Shown here: positions 1 through 13,100 of the stretch, piece by piece | Layout of the letters: the number at the start of each line of letters is the position of its first letter | Position numbering within the stretch: the first letter of the stretch is position 1 | From: Paracentrotus lividus | Lineage: Eukaryota > Echinodermata > Echinoidea > Camarodonta > Echinidae | Reading direction: 5' to 3' | Assembly: GCA_940671915.1 (NCBI GenBank) | Contig: CALNVZ010003434.1 | Coordinates: 12,213,244-12,277,243, forward strand | Length of the DNA: 64,000 bases | Notes under the pieces: generated by a model | What the model saw: only the letters and a program-made list of their open reading frames with translations | Database searches by the model: none | What the model was told of the DNA's origin: nothing | Translations under genes and position numbers: made by a program

Positions 1-1919
1 AAGGAATGTCACAAGATCTCTCACACATAATAGTGCAATGTGGACAACGGTTTTGTGCCAATTCCTTTTTTGCTACCAAAACTATACACCAGGTTTAACA
101 TTTTCCTTTTCTTCTGAATCGGGCTACATGGATGTACAGTGTATGTCACATTTTAAGGGAAAATTAATGTTTGAAAAAGTTCACAACTAATGGACAGAGA
201 TATCTCCCACATTAAAGCCAAGCTTTAGTACTTACGGCCAAATTAATTTGAGATAAATCTGTAAGATATGTCCTCACATTGTTCCATTAAAGGGATTTAG
301 TAGCTTTCAAAAACAAGAGCAATTATATCAAGATTAATAAAATTATATTGTTCCAACAGTAAAAACAAACTACTGAAAGTTTAAGATCAAATGGAAGTCA
401 TTTACTACCTTAAAACAGTGTAACAAACAATGCCAAGCATACAGCCGAACACCAGTACCCTCTGCTGATAACTCACCAGGCCGCTAGAGACGGGGAACTT
501 TACAACAGGAAATGGGTGTGTGGAAAAGCACATGGTTTTATAAACCATCCGGTGTTGGTTTATAAATTTTGAGTATGAAATCATTGATATCTCGAAGGTA
601 AAGCAAGCAATTAGCTTGCAATTTTGAAGAGATGCCAGACTGACCTAAGTGTTTATAATTATGTTGGCAAAATAAGTTCAATCGAATAAATGTGATTTGA
701 ATATCATTCAATGTTACTGCATCCCTTTAACATACACATATGCCTACACAAGATTATATTCATGTTTCGATAATGATTTCAGGAGAAATGTTGAAAAAAT
801 ATTGAAACAGTCCGTCAAATTGAGACTTGGTGTAGACCGCTATATCGCCACAAGTCACGGCACAACATACACACACAGATCCGGTGCGAATCGCGTGCAC
901 ATGATATACCCGTAGACTTTCCCTTGTGGCCGTGTTAATCACGCATGTGCTTGGACGGGCCGTCCAAGTACAGAAATTATGCTTATTTTGCTCTTTTCTC
1001 CGCAAATATGCAATTTTATGTAAATTCCTTTGGTGTGTAGTATTTATTTACTATGCTTTAGATTCTGGTATGAACAAGAATGTTTTGATTTATTTCGTCA
1101 TGACTACTACTCTAGATCATCTTTAATATATTGTCAAATATTATCAACATTAGTCTTATGAGTCTTTTACAATTTTCATTGCAGATACATGTAGTCTAAG
1201 GACCATACCCAATAGGCGATTGTTGAGAAGGAGGGAGGCTGACGTCCAAAACAGACCATCGACTTCTAAACCTCTTCTTGCCCCGAGGTCGGAGAGAGAG
1301 ATTCCTTACGGTCCGGCAGACTGGAATACCAAGCGTTCTATGCCAAGCTGTCAATGTGATTGTGTGACCGCTTGGACATCCACACGTCCCATGTTCCTGG
1401 CAAAGTGTCTGCCATCCTCGTTCTGCTAATCAGCTTTGGATTAAGCAACAGTCGTTCATCCATCACGTGGGCGCTCACAACGCCAAGGCCATCCTATCTC
1501 TCACCGGCCTTTCCAAGTTGGCCTATGGTCGTGATAGAATCATTAATCGTGTTATGTATTTACGAAAGTGATTGATAATATTCTCAAACACTTTCACAAT
1601 TAAAAGAAAAAAAAGATTTTAAATAGATTTAAGATGGAAAAGAAAAGATCAAGCAAGGTCTTTAAAATTTAATCAGGATTTTTAGATATCAAAACGAAAA
1701 CGATATCACAATTTTTCCAAGCTTCAAAGACTTTTTCATTGGACGTTGTAGCGAAGAAAGGAGAGACCGTGTGAAGCGGTCTAATGAAATTCTCCTTTAC
1801 TGCCCAAGACCCATTTCTGGTAGGGGTGCAAACCGCGTCCCTATCCTGCATTCGATGAGTTCGTTCATCTCGCTTCATCATCTTCCGCCCGAACAGAGCC
1901 CCCAGGATCAACTGCAGCC
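1..1919. other. Upstream region and probable 5' UTR of TAOK
   Basis: No recognisable gene. The last 170 bases (about 1750-1919) are richer in G+C than the flank and lead into the TAOK start codon, so they are probably 5' UTR. An acceptor-like tgcag ends at 1917, two bases before the ATG, so a UTR intron ending there cannot be excluded. No TATA box or other promoter element could be assigned. A G+C-richer patch at about 1200-1530 looks like old coding sequence and is discussed under findings. Confidence 0.4.
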
Positions 1920-2051
1920 ATGCCCTTGCCGACACGTGTCTCCCAGATCAAGGACCTGGAGGTCCAAAGACTCTTTTCAGATGAAGACCCGGAGAAGCTC
2001 TTTACGGGCATGACAGAGATCGGGCATGGCAGCTTTGGAGCCGTTTACCAT
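1920..2051 (+). CDS. TAOK: TAOK exon 1: N-terminus and glycine loop
   Basis: Forty-four codons from ATG to donor gtaagt. The start is chosen because the Met-Pro opening and EDPEKLF match the family N-terminus, and G stands at -3. It ends after [12 protein letters not shown], the ATP-binding glycine-rich loop. Phase 0 at the donor. Confidence 0.92.
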
Positions 2052-5000
2052 GTAAGTAGGACTCTTTGGATTTTAAACAACTTTTACCGTAAAACCCTAA
2101 AATTTTGAGAATTGATTGAGGAGGCACGATTCATGAAAGTAAAATGCCCACGAAAGTTTATGTCTTAACAATACATAAAATGCCAGAACAAAACTGTACA
2201 AGTAAGTATGGTCGACAATTTGTGAAAGTTAGTGCCACGATAAGTGCTTTCGGCTCCAATTTGCGAAAATTTCATGTTGTGAATGTTTCTGGTTTTACAA
2301 TATATTGTGTGACTTCTGACATACATGTACATATCATACATTGACAGAAACATTTATGAAAGCTTAATTATGTTGAATAACAAGTAAAAAATGATCCAGG
2401 TGATATGATCTTTAAAAAAAAAAAAAAGAGTTTTCATAAATAAGTAATATGATCTTTGTTTAATTACTACTCACGTACATGTAGCTTGTAGTTTCTCAAA
2501 TATGTTTGTAAAAGGGAGACATGCCTGAAATATGAGCAACTCTCATTATTTAGGGAAATTTTTTTCTTAGTGGTTGTTTTTTGCAATCCTCCAAATATTA
2601 ATACAGGGATGAAAATCATAATATTCCCTCAAAACAGAGTAGAAATGTATTTTTACCATGATAATGTGCCAGACCATGGGCATACTTTTATGAATGGCCA
2701 ACATTCAAAATCCCCAAAGCGTACCTTTAGGGCCTGTGGGACAGTGAGTGTAATGCCCTATGCCCTTTCTCCAATACCCTTCATGCTATCAAAGACTGGA
2801 AGTGTTTTGCCCTCTGATGTTATTGTAGGACTATTGACATTGCAATGTTGTGAAAATTAGGTCGCAGATAAAGGTCATTTTGGTTTGGGCGGACAGGACA
2901 CACAAAGCAATGGGACATGCCTACATCTTTCCAGACCTCATTGTTGTATTGTCTAGAGGACTTTCAACATTGCATCTGAATGAATGAATATTTCCAGGCT
3001 TCGTCTATTTTTCAGTCTTTTTTTTTTTTAGTCCTGGATAGAGGAAGGACCACAGCAATTTCTGTCAGCAATATAAAGGTCTATAGATTTTGAACAATAA
3101 CAAATCAAACTTTAAAGGATATTTATACATCCTCAATTCAGGAAAATGTGTATTGAAATTGAAAAGATGCCAAGACAAACATATTGTGAGTTGTGGCAGA
3201 AGTGCGATACAGAGATACATGTATACATATGTATGGAGTACTCAATTTAGTTTTGTTGATATTTTACCAAGCAAAGTAATGCAAATGAAATAAACTGTGA
3301 AGTGCATGTAGTACGTTGTACTCTACTATTCCCAACTCTAATATATAAACAAAGAAAATTTTCATAAAGGTCTGATTATTCAACATTCCATTTAAAATAT
3401 AGTGTGGTGGATTGCTGAATTATTCAAGTTCGCTTTTACTCTTAGCCCAAAGAAATCAGAGCGCCCTTTTTGTATGAAAATAAGCTGTGCTACATAGGGT
3501 TACATGTACATGATGCTAGTGTTTATATGTGCGTATGATGCACATTACGTTAAGCCAGCCATGCATTTTAGTGCACATTCCAAGCATTGTGCTGAGCCTG
3601 TCAGTCCGAAGTACATTGTAGCTGGAGAGAGAGGATTGAAAGAGAGTTTCAATAAGTTCCCCACGTCTCACTGTGTGTACATACATGGTGCAACTCCGGG
3701 TAGTCTTTCTTTCTGCTTTGTTCATGTACATGTACTGTAGATTCTTGTTTTAAATCGTGGTTCATACTGTTTTGGGGTGTTCATTTTGAATCAGTAGCAC
3801 AACCCAAATAATTTTAGATGTTTTGGATGAAGAATGTTACAATGTAAGATGATCCTGTAAAATAAATATTTACCGGTAATGTTCACACTGGGGCCCCATA
3901 TCATGAAAATTTAAGATCAATCCCATTTTTACTAGCGATTGACATCAATTCCAATTGTTTACATTAGAGATCTATAGGAGATTGGACTTGTGATTGATTC
4001 AGATCGTTTGCAACCTTTTGTGTTATGGGGCAGTGAGGGTGAAAATGGCCATTGAATATTTCTTACACAACAATTTAAATTAGTGAGGTACATAGTTTAT
4101 ATCTTTTGATTACTGTGTGGAATTTACGATCGTGGAATTGTCGCTGAAGCAAATGCCATGGAAAAATTTAGGGCCTACATGTACTTACATACATTAAAGT
4201 TGTAATATTAGGCCTAAATTCATAAAATCCTGTTGACATGATGCACAGAATCCCCTTTGGCAAAAAAGAAAAAGAAAATTGATGTGACTGAAAGAGAGAT
4301 TATCTGCGAGTGCATTATTGATGGCACACTCCAGTGTCATGGCTGCATTGTTCCCCAAGCTCAAGTTGAATGCACTCTAACAATGTCTTGAATTTCTCTT
4401 CTAGAGCTCTCTTTATCTCATCCATACTAAAAAGCCCTCTTGTTCTGTCTCTCCATGTTGTAATGTAGTCTTCAAGCCCAGGCTGTAATATGATATTTTC
4501 ACTATTCAAATAAACTGTCTTGAGTGAGGCTTATTTTAGCTTCCAAGCTGGTACTCTAAAAAGAATTTTTCTGGAGCAGCTACATGTACATGTACATGTA
4601 AATTAGATTGTACATGGCATACTACGTAGTATTAGAGTACATGTAGTTCTACAATTCAGACCCTACTTTAAGTATATGAGTGATTAGGGTCTGTGCCTGT
4701 AAACTACCTTTACCCCACTTGATATGAGCACTCATTGTGTGTGTGTATAATATGAGCCCTGGGGCTTGTCCCTGTTGTATGTCAATGATGTGGGCATTCA
4801 TATCTCTCCGTTCGTCTGCCACATGTACTTGTGATAACATGTAATATCAGATGCTATGGTTGTATTTAGATACGGGTTATCTATACCATCCAGAAATATT
4901 GAATGTCGTGCACCCAATACATTTCCTCAAAGTGTGTGTTGCCAGTGTGCATGTACAGAGATACAAATGTAAATAGAACATGAGAATGTTTACATCTTCT

Positions 5001-7773
5001 CATAAACATTCAATACAAATGTTCATTGTCCAATTATATTCATGAAAAAGGACATAAAGGGAATGCCATCTTTCAGTTCAAGTTTAAAAAAACAACAATA
5101 CGATTATTGTTTGTTCAATGATCCAATGATATTCTACATGTAGTTATTTTACACACACAAAACATAAATTTAGGGAATGCCATCCTTCTCAAGTTTAAAC
5201 AAAGACACTTTTATTGTAGGTTATAGGAGCTTCATTTTTGTTTTGTAAGTGATAAGCCTATATTATCATTAGTTTACCTTATTTTTGGTGTGGTGTGGAA
5301 ATATTTTCTTTTTTAATATTTTCACACTGCTTTGTATGTACTGTTAATTCTTGCATTGGCTCTGATGAGTGCAAGTTAAAAAAAAAAATGTCTTTATTTT
5401 GTGCCATTTTGTTTATGTGGTCCTAACTAGAGTGTACCTCTTCATTTGTTTATATTTATTCATATTTATGTTAATTATTTATTTTTCTAACAAGGTATTG
5501 GCTTAGTCCTTTACACTTCATTGTAATGAGAGTGGACTGCATTATGAAAATACTAAATTTATTTTGATTTACAGATGTTTTTACAGTATATTTCAATTTC
5601 AATTTTTCAACAGGCAACGAACACAATAACAGGAGAAGTAGTGGCAATCAAGAAAATGTTATATAATGGAAAATCATCTACAGAGGTAAGCCCAAATTCA
5701 TTTTATCTAAATTATTATTTATCTCCATTTTAAAATGAATTAAATATAAGCAACAAAGAAAACTGACCAGAAATATATAATATGAAAAAATGAGCTTAAA
5801 AGAAAATGGGATTCCATCGGGATTTGAACATGAGAACTTCTGATTACTACATGTAGACGGGCGCTCTTCTGTCTGAGCTATGGCAAGCTTCAAATGTTCG
5901 TCTCTTAAACCTGTTAACTTTTCAATGCTCCATTGTATTAAAACCTTGCATATATGCTATGAAAACCTGCATTTCATGTGGTTCGCTCATTTTTTCATGT
6001 TTTTAAGTAATGACATTTTTCTGCCCTATATTCTTTAAAAATGAATAAAATGACATGAGCAAGGTCATTCTCTTGATAATTTGTATTTGAGTTTCAAGCG
6101 TAAACAACTTAACTGCAACTCATAAATATCAGTACGGATCATTCCATTGTATTATGGCATTAGGACTTGTGCAGTATACATGTACATGTACATGGTACTA
6201 TTATTAGTAAGTGAAACCTTACTGAAACCTAATGGCCCGAATTCACAAAGGAGGATTCTGCAAAACCCACGGATCCGTGGATCCGTGGGTTTTTTAATCG
6301 ACGGCTCCACGGATCCACCAGTTTATGATTCACCAACAGTTGACCCAAATTATGACGTTTTATGACGCTGTGGATCTATGGATTCAGTCGAGTCCACCTT
6401 TGTGAATACCAAATTGAAAATCCTAGGTCCAACGCTAGGTTAAACCCAGGGTTGAAACCATGGATTTTGCAGAATCCACCTTTGTAAATTCGGGCCAATG
6501 CGTCCTTCGTACCCTCTCTCAATATTCATTTAGACCAATGATAAACAGTATTCTAGACAGTCTACATATGAATTACGAGATAAAAAAAACCTCACTGTTG
6601 CAATAGACAGTTTACAGCAAAAAGAGACACCACACTGAGATAAGGATATTTAACCCAGTATACCCTGTACAACATGTAAACTCTGTGCCACATGAAGTGC
6701 AAGTGCGTGCATAATACATAACTTGACCTTGTCATTGTGTGTTTATTGGCCCTCGGTTCCGAATCCTTTGTGTACATACATGTACATGTACATGTGCATT
6801 TTGCCACACACGAGATAGAGATGGGCCAAGTGATTATGTGTGGGAGTGATGCAGGGAAATGCAGAAAAAAACAAACATTACAACTATGTTGGTTTCTAGT
6901 CTCATATCAGTCAATTTTTATGTCAAATATCATACATATTGCTAAATCATTGTTTTGATTTTGATTATACACTTAGGCCTATGTATTTGTTTAGAATAAA
7001 ATAGACTATCAAAATTTTATACTTGTAGTTTTAGCATAGAAAGACTTTACTTAGTTCCAAGTTCAATAATTATAAATAGCCTAATCGGCCTATATTTTAA
7101 ATTTGAAGTAATTATTATTTCTTGATTTGTGCAGAGACATTGGTCTATGTGTAGGGTCCCTATTAGGGGTCTGCAATATTGAGCAAAGACTATCGCCACA
7201 GTAAATGCATAATTGGCCAATGAACCAAGAAAATTTGCAGAGAATTCAGGAATTCATAAATTGGGAGTACCGCTACATGTGTAAAGTACATGTACATGTA
7301 CATGTATGTATGAAGGTCTACACACTAGCTATACATACCATAGATTTTGAATGCATTGTGCAAACAGATAATGTAGTAGTTTACGTTGGCAGTACACCAT
7401 TTTTCTTTTGTTTACATATCTAAAATCTGAATGCTTGTAGACCTTTGAATATATTTTCTGTTTAAACTTTTTTTGGAATTATTAAATTTGTTTGTTCCTA
7501 GATGCATTTACTATGTCTAATATTTATGATGAAAAGAGCTTATATTTGCTCATAAATTTGCAATTTGATTTTTACACTGTATGATTGTTATTCATTGTAA
7601 ACTTATTTGTTTCCCAGTTATTATGAATGTAAGATAAATGTACTTAATTCATTTCATGAAATATATTAGTTTTAAAATTGTGAATGAACTGAAAATAAGC
7701 TACAGGCATATGTACTATGTAAATAGCTAGATGTACAGTGTACAGTGTATATTACAAAACTAACCCCCCCCCC

Positions 7774-7806
<33 letters not shown>

Positions 7807-10075
7807 AGAAGAAAAAGAAAAAAAAGAAGAAAAAATTAAATAAAAAAAAGAAGCAAATAATGATAACATGTAATGTTTCATGCAATTATATGCATGCATT
7901 GTACCTGTAAATGTATCAAGATCAAATACAGATCTCTGTGTTTGACTTGGTCAGCCTCTGATGAGCATGCATATTTGGCTGAACCTGAAGTGCTATTAAA
8001 AGCTTTTAGTCTGGCGTGAAGTATCACCTCCACTCTCCCTCATCATCATCTCCATTATTCATAGGTCTACTGAACATGTGCAAACCAAATAATTAACCCT
8101 CCCATCCAGCCAGGTTAAAGACTGGCAGCTTTCCTCTGAACATTTAGACAAAAACAAAATAATGGTAGAAAATATAAAGAAGCATCAGAGAGAGAGAGAG
8201 AGAGAGCATAAAATGTAGCAATTGTGAAAGACTCAGTATTTTTATACAAAGCTGCACATGAAGAAATGTGATTAATTTGATGAAATTGACCTCACACCAA
8301 TTTTTGATATGTGTACTGACCAATTAGCTCTTGGCCCCTTTACTACATTTTATGTACATGTACATGTATGTAGGTTTGATGATAAATGCTATCTTGAGTT
8401 TTAATTTAAAGAGAGTGTACATGCAGGTCTTTTTGTAATATTATCTTTTGTCCCCTACATGTACGAGTACATGTACATGTATATGCAGGTCTGATTTTTT
8501 TCTTGTAATAAATGCAAGGTAGAGATTTTTTATTTGTTCAGTCCCCTTTCTCTTTCTGTTAAGCCCAGCAAGCATGGCTGTGAATCCCAATCGCTTGTTA
8601 TTGGGTGAGATTTAGAGCCAGTTGGTAGTAATTAAATTATGCAATCCAAATTGGTTTACTGAAGGATATGATTAGCATATTAAAGGTGGATATGGCATTG
8701 ACAATCGATGCTCTTTGATGGACGATGGATCTCTCGTCTACTCCGCCTCTCCCTCCTACATGTAGTGTACATGTATGCCTTCTCCTCTTCCCTCATCTCC
8801 CTCTCTCCGTCTCTGTCCCTTCCTCCTCCCATCCCATCCCTCTCCCACTTTCCACCTACTCGTTATCACAAAAGTGTAATTGAAATTGAACATTGAAGTA
8901 ATGTAGATGGAGACATGCATTTGATTTTCAATCATAAAATTAGGATGTACTTGATATTTTAATTTAATATCCTTCAATGTGAATATTTTTTATTGAAGAA
9001 ATACAGAACGGATATTCTCATATTTACGGTATGTAAATTGTTCTCTTTTTTTCTTTATTTAGAAATGGCAAGATATCATCAAGGAGGTGCGGTTCATTCA
9101 TAGAGTACGCAATGCAAACTGTATAGAATTCAAGGGCTGTTATCTCAGAGAACACACAGCTTGGGTGAGTCTTATTCATTCACTTTGATACATGTGTTGA
9201 TGAAGAATCAACTTACTCTCTCACCGTTCACTTATTCTTTCACTTAATTAATGTCTTGCTGCTCAAATATACTTTCTAGATGTCTGAGAGATTGACACTT
9301 CATGTTATAGTACCCATGCTCCTCAAAAACAAACAAAACAAAACAAAACACAAAAATCAGGTTATTTCAAAGATTAAAAATATTAGCAAGGACATGATTC
9401 CCAAATATTAAAAGCCAGTGAAAAAGTTGATTGTGAAGCCCTAGATTGCCCTTCACATTCTTTGGTTTATTTTTTAAAATAGTTTTTAATGAGCTATTGT
9501 AGTTACATTTCATATTCATCCATTCATTCAAAGTCAAACTTGCACCCCTGATTTTGCTGTTCATGGTTATCGTACCTGCAAATAAACAAAATGAATTAGA
9601 ATACAGCTCAGGTTGTCTGATCTTGAATCTGCTAGCTTAGCCATTCATTTTCTAGAGTGCAAAAACCTCACGTGGTTCTGGAATAACCTTGCCATCCTTG
9701 AACTTAATTCCCAATTATATGATCCTCCCTTCCTGGTTATTGGCTGGCAGATTCAACTTGGCTCGCAATACACTGAATGATAATAAACATTTATGTCTGT
9801 AGAGATAGTCTATTTAGTCTAAACCCTCTCTACTAGTTAAATGGCAGATTTAACTTGGCTTGCAGTATACTGAATTATAATAAACATTTATGTCTGTACA
9901 GCTAGTCTATTTAGTCTAAACCTTCTCTACTATTTAATCCGTTTCATATTTCATTTATAGGGCCTACATGTAATCCCTTGATATTTTTATTGGTATTTTT
10001 AAAAATATAAATTTAGCATCCCCAAAAAGGTGGTATTGTAATACCCTCAGAGATTTGTGAAGATCATTTTTATTA

Positions 10076-10106
<31 letters not shown>

Positions 10107-13100
10107 CAAAAAAAAACACACACACATTATGCCTTTCCCTTCCCTCACTGTATTTGAAGTTGTAACTTGTGGTCTCTCTTTAAATTATGTGGTATTAAGT
10201 CATTCAAGGGAAACATTCAATTATATTGTTTGTTTCTTGTTTGGCATGTTTGACCCAATTCAGCATGTGACTAGCTTGTTAATTGGATGCGAGACCGATT
10301 TGACACTGCATGAAAACATCCTGGCTCCTTGTACTGCTTTAATGATGGCCATACTGTACCCATGTACATGTATGTAAACATTAGGTGCAATTTTGGCCTA
10401 GACAAATATTTGGTCTTAGTTGTTTTATAATGGCAGTAAATGGACCATTCTACATATATGTGATAATGTGTACATGTACTGTACACAGACAATGTTTTTT
10501 ATAACCTATTTTTTTTTTAACTCATGGATATCCTGTCATTCAATACTCATTGTACATGTATTTTGTTCAAAATGTACTTTATTATACATGTACATGTAGT
10601 TCTGTCAATATCCCACTAACCTTCTTGGACAGTAATCAGCAAATCATTGAGGATTGAAATAGAATATTGCAATTCCTACTTGCATTCACAATCAGAGATG
10701 ATCACAAAGAAATATGTAGACATACATGTACGTTCATGCTGGTCCCATTATTTATTTTTGTGCTGGTATTGTACAGGATATATTAGATTCAATCAGATTT
10801 TTATTTTTATTTTAATTTTTTTTATTTTTTTTTTTTTTTTTTATTTTTTTTTTTTAATTTTTTAAAATTTTTTATTATTTTTTTTTTTTGCGGGGGAGGT
10901 CTGTTGTATTATTCATGATAAGGAAATTATTAGTTGTTGTAAAAACAGTAAATGGGATTGTTGTATTCAATCATGTCATTTGTTTTTAAGTTTGCATTCA
11001 AGACAAATTAATGATAATTAAAACATATACATTGTATGCCTTTGATTCTGTGAAGATAGATTAACTTCAACTGTCAATCATGCACTAAGGTATTCAGTAG
11101 AAGGTGACATCATGGCAATTGTTAACTATTTTGCAATCAGTTTCAACATAAATACAAAAGAAATTTGAACATGCATACCTACATGTATATATTTGGAGTT
11201 TGGACCTGTCAAAGTAGAGTTATTCTACATGTACACGTAATGGCATTTGTGTACAGGGATAATAATGCTGTGCATGAACTTGAACAATAGACATAGTTGT
11301 GACAGGGTTAAGTAATGGGTATTGTTTACAAGTTTACAGTCAGGAGCTTGATATAGGATATCCCTCTTTCCTGTATCTGCAAACCTACTCAAGCCAAATG
11401 CCCGCCCGGCTATCTTATTCAGGCCACACCCTCTTTTATTTCCTCTCTAAATATTATTGTAATACGAACGTGTCATCGAGAGGAGTTTTAATAGCACATA
11501 GAGCTTGGGAAATAATTATTAGACCAAATCATATTCATTTGGGAGCTTAATATGATTTGGTCTAATGATTATTTCCCAAGCTGTATTTTTATAAAGCTTT
11601 ATGTAACATACATGTAGGTACATACTGTTGATATTTTACACCAGTGTATATTTTGTACATATATACACTATAAATTGAAACACAATGGATGGTACTTGTC
11701 GATGTATATTTATTTTTTAATGCCTAGATGATTATAATAAGGGCAAAATTACAAAGTGCTGAAGTATTTACATGAAATTTTCAATAAATAATTTTTTATA
11801 TTTTTGTGTGAATTTCAGCTTGCCATGGAGTATTGTCTTGGATCTGCTTCAGATGTTTTAGATGGTAAGTATCAGCAAATTTTATTTTTTATTCTACTTC
11901 ATTTACTTTTACCACCCACCCCCTTCCGACCAGACAGTATTATTCAGAGTCAAAAAGCAACATCAATGGTTCAAAATGAAGTCTGGATTGGGTTAACTGA
12001 TTTTCATCGCTTTATGAATGGGCATGTTTATCTCTGGTATATTGTTTTCTGGGAAGAGTGGCTTTACTTGTGCTGCCAAGTCAGCAGTGACTCAGTTGTT
12101 ATCGATAATCACGTGGGTATGTTGCCCCAAATGAGCAAGCCATTACACTGAATAGAATTTCATATTTCATAATTAATTGGTTACAGAGAAGTTCAAATGC
12201 TAATGAATTATTTTAAGGTTGCAGCAGACTTTGTGTAAAGTCAATGTGGGATATGATGTCATCTTTTGATTTGATTTTAGGCCACATTTTAGATAGATAT
12301 AAAGACTAATTCGGAATTAAAATATCCTTTAAACTTTAACATTCTCTTTTGATATTTGTTCTTAATATTATCTTATTTGATATCTCAGGAAAATCAAAAT
12401 TTCGGATACATGAATAGATAGATACATGTATGTTTGCCTAAGGGTGCATTAAACACATGCTAATTTCTGAAAAGGCACTTCAGGAGAAACATGGAATTTA
12501 TACTTCTACAGCAATATATCATTGGGCAGACTTTGTTTTTCCTTTGGATAGGCTTTGCTTCATAATGTATTGTCCAAAATGTTTAACTTGTATCTTTAAG
12601 TTGCAAAAAGCATAAACCTTGATGTGCGATTATTGACGCCTTAGTGATACTTTTGGTTTCAATTTGATGAAGATGATTCTTGTATATTACGCACATATAA
12701 AATTGTTGGCTGAGACCCAGAAGGGTTTTGAATCTATTTTTAATAAGGGTAACGCTCTTTAGGCTTTGAATATATGAAATGCTCCCACAGTGTGCTTATA
12801 TGGTGTCCTAGAAATCAGGGCTTATCAAAAATGAAAGTGATAAAAACAGTTAGTTGTGATTAATACCTTCTCATGTCATGCATTGTCAATTACTTCCTGC
12901 CAACATGTGACTCATAAATATAGATTTTATTTCCAAGGTCAATTACCGGTATCAAGTATTTTCAGACTTTGGAGATGCTTTTGAGGGTGAAAATAAATTC
13001 ACTCTACAACAACACGTATGTTCACACCGCTCACTACGAGGGGGGAGCCATGTTGAAATGTTAATTAGAGAATCGCTGAACTGGTCCAATGAACAACGTC

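Larger units (their letters stand above)
5686..9062 (+). other. TAOK intron 2
   Basis: Contains a tRNA-like relic (5808-5890), a 263-bp TIR element (6234-6496), a poly-C/poly-A tract (7764-7860), a short GA repeat (near 8190), several ACATGTAC runs (6176, 6780, 7285, 8350, 8466) and a CT-rich stretch (8730-8860). No host gene. Confidence 0.75.
9165..11818 (+). other. TAOK intron 3
   Basis: Contains a 100-bp direct duplication (9741-9940), an AAAAC microsatellite (10077-10118), a T-rich tract (10796-10890) and an 81-nt near-perfect hairpin (11502-11582). No gene seen. Confidence 0.75.

Noticed and set aside
7672-7899. Minus-strand Ser/Phe-rich ORF
   Set aside because: It arises from the poly-A/poly-C tract; no splice context or homology.
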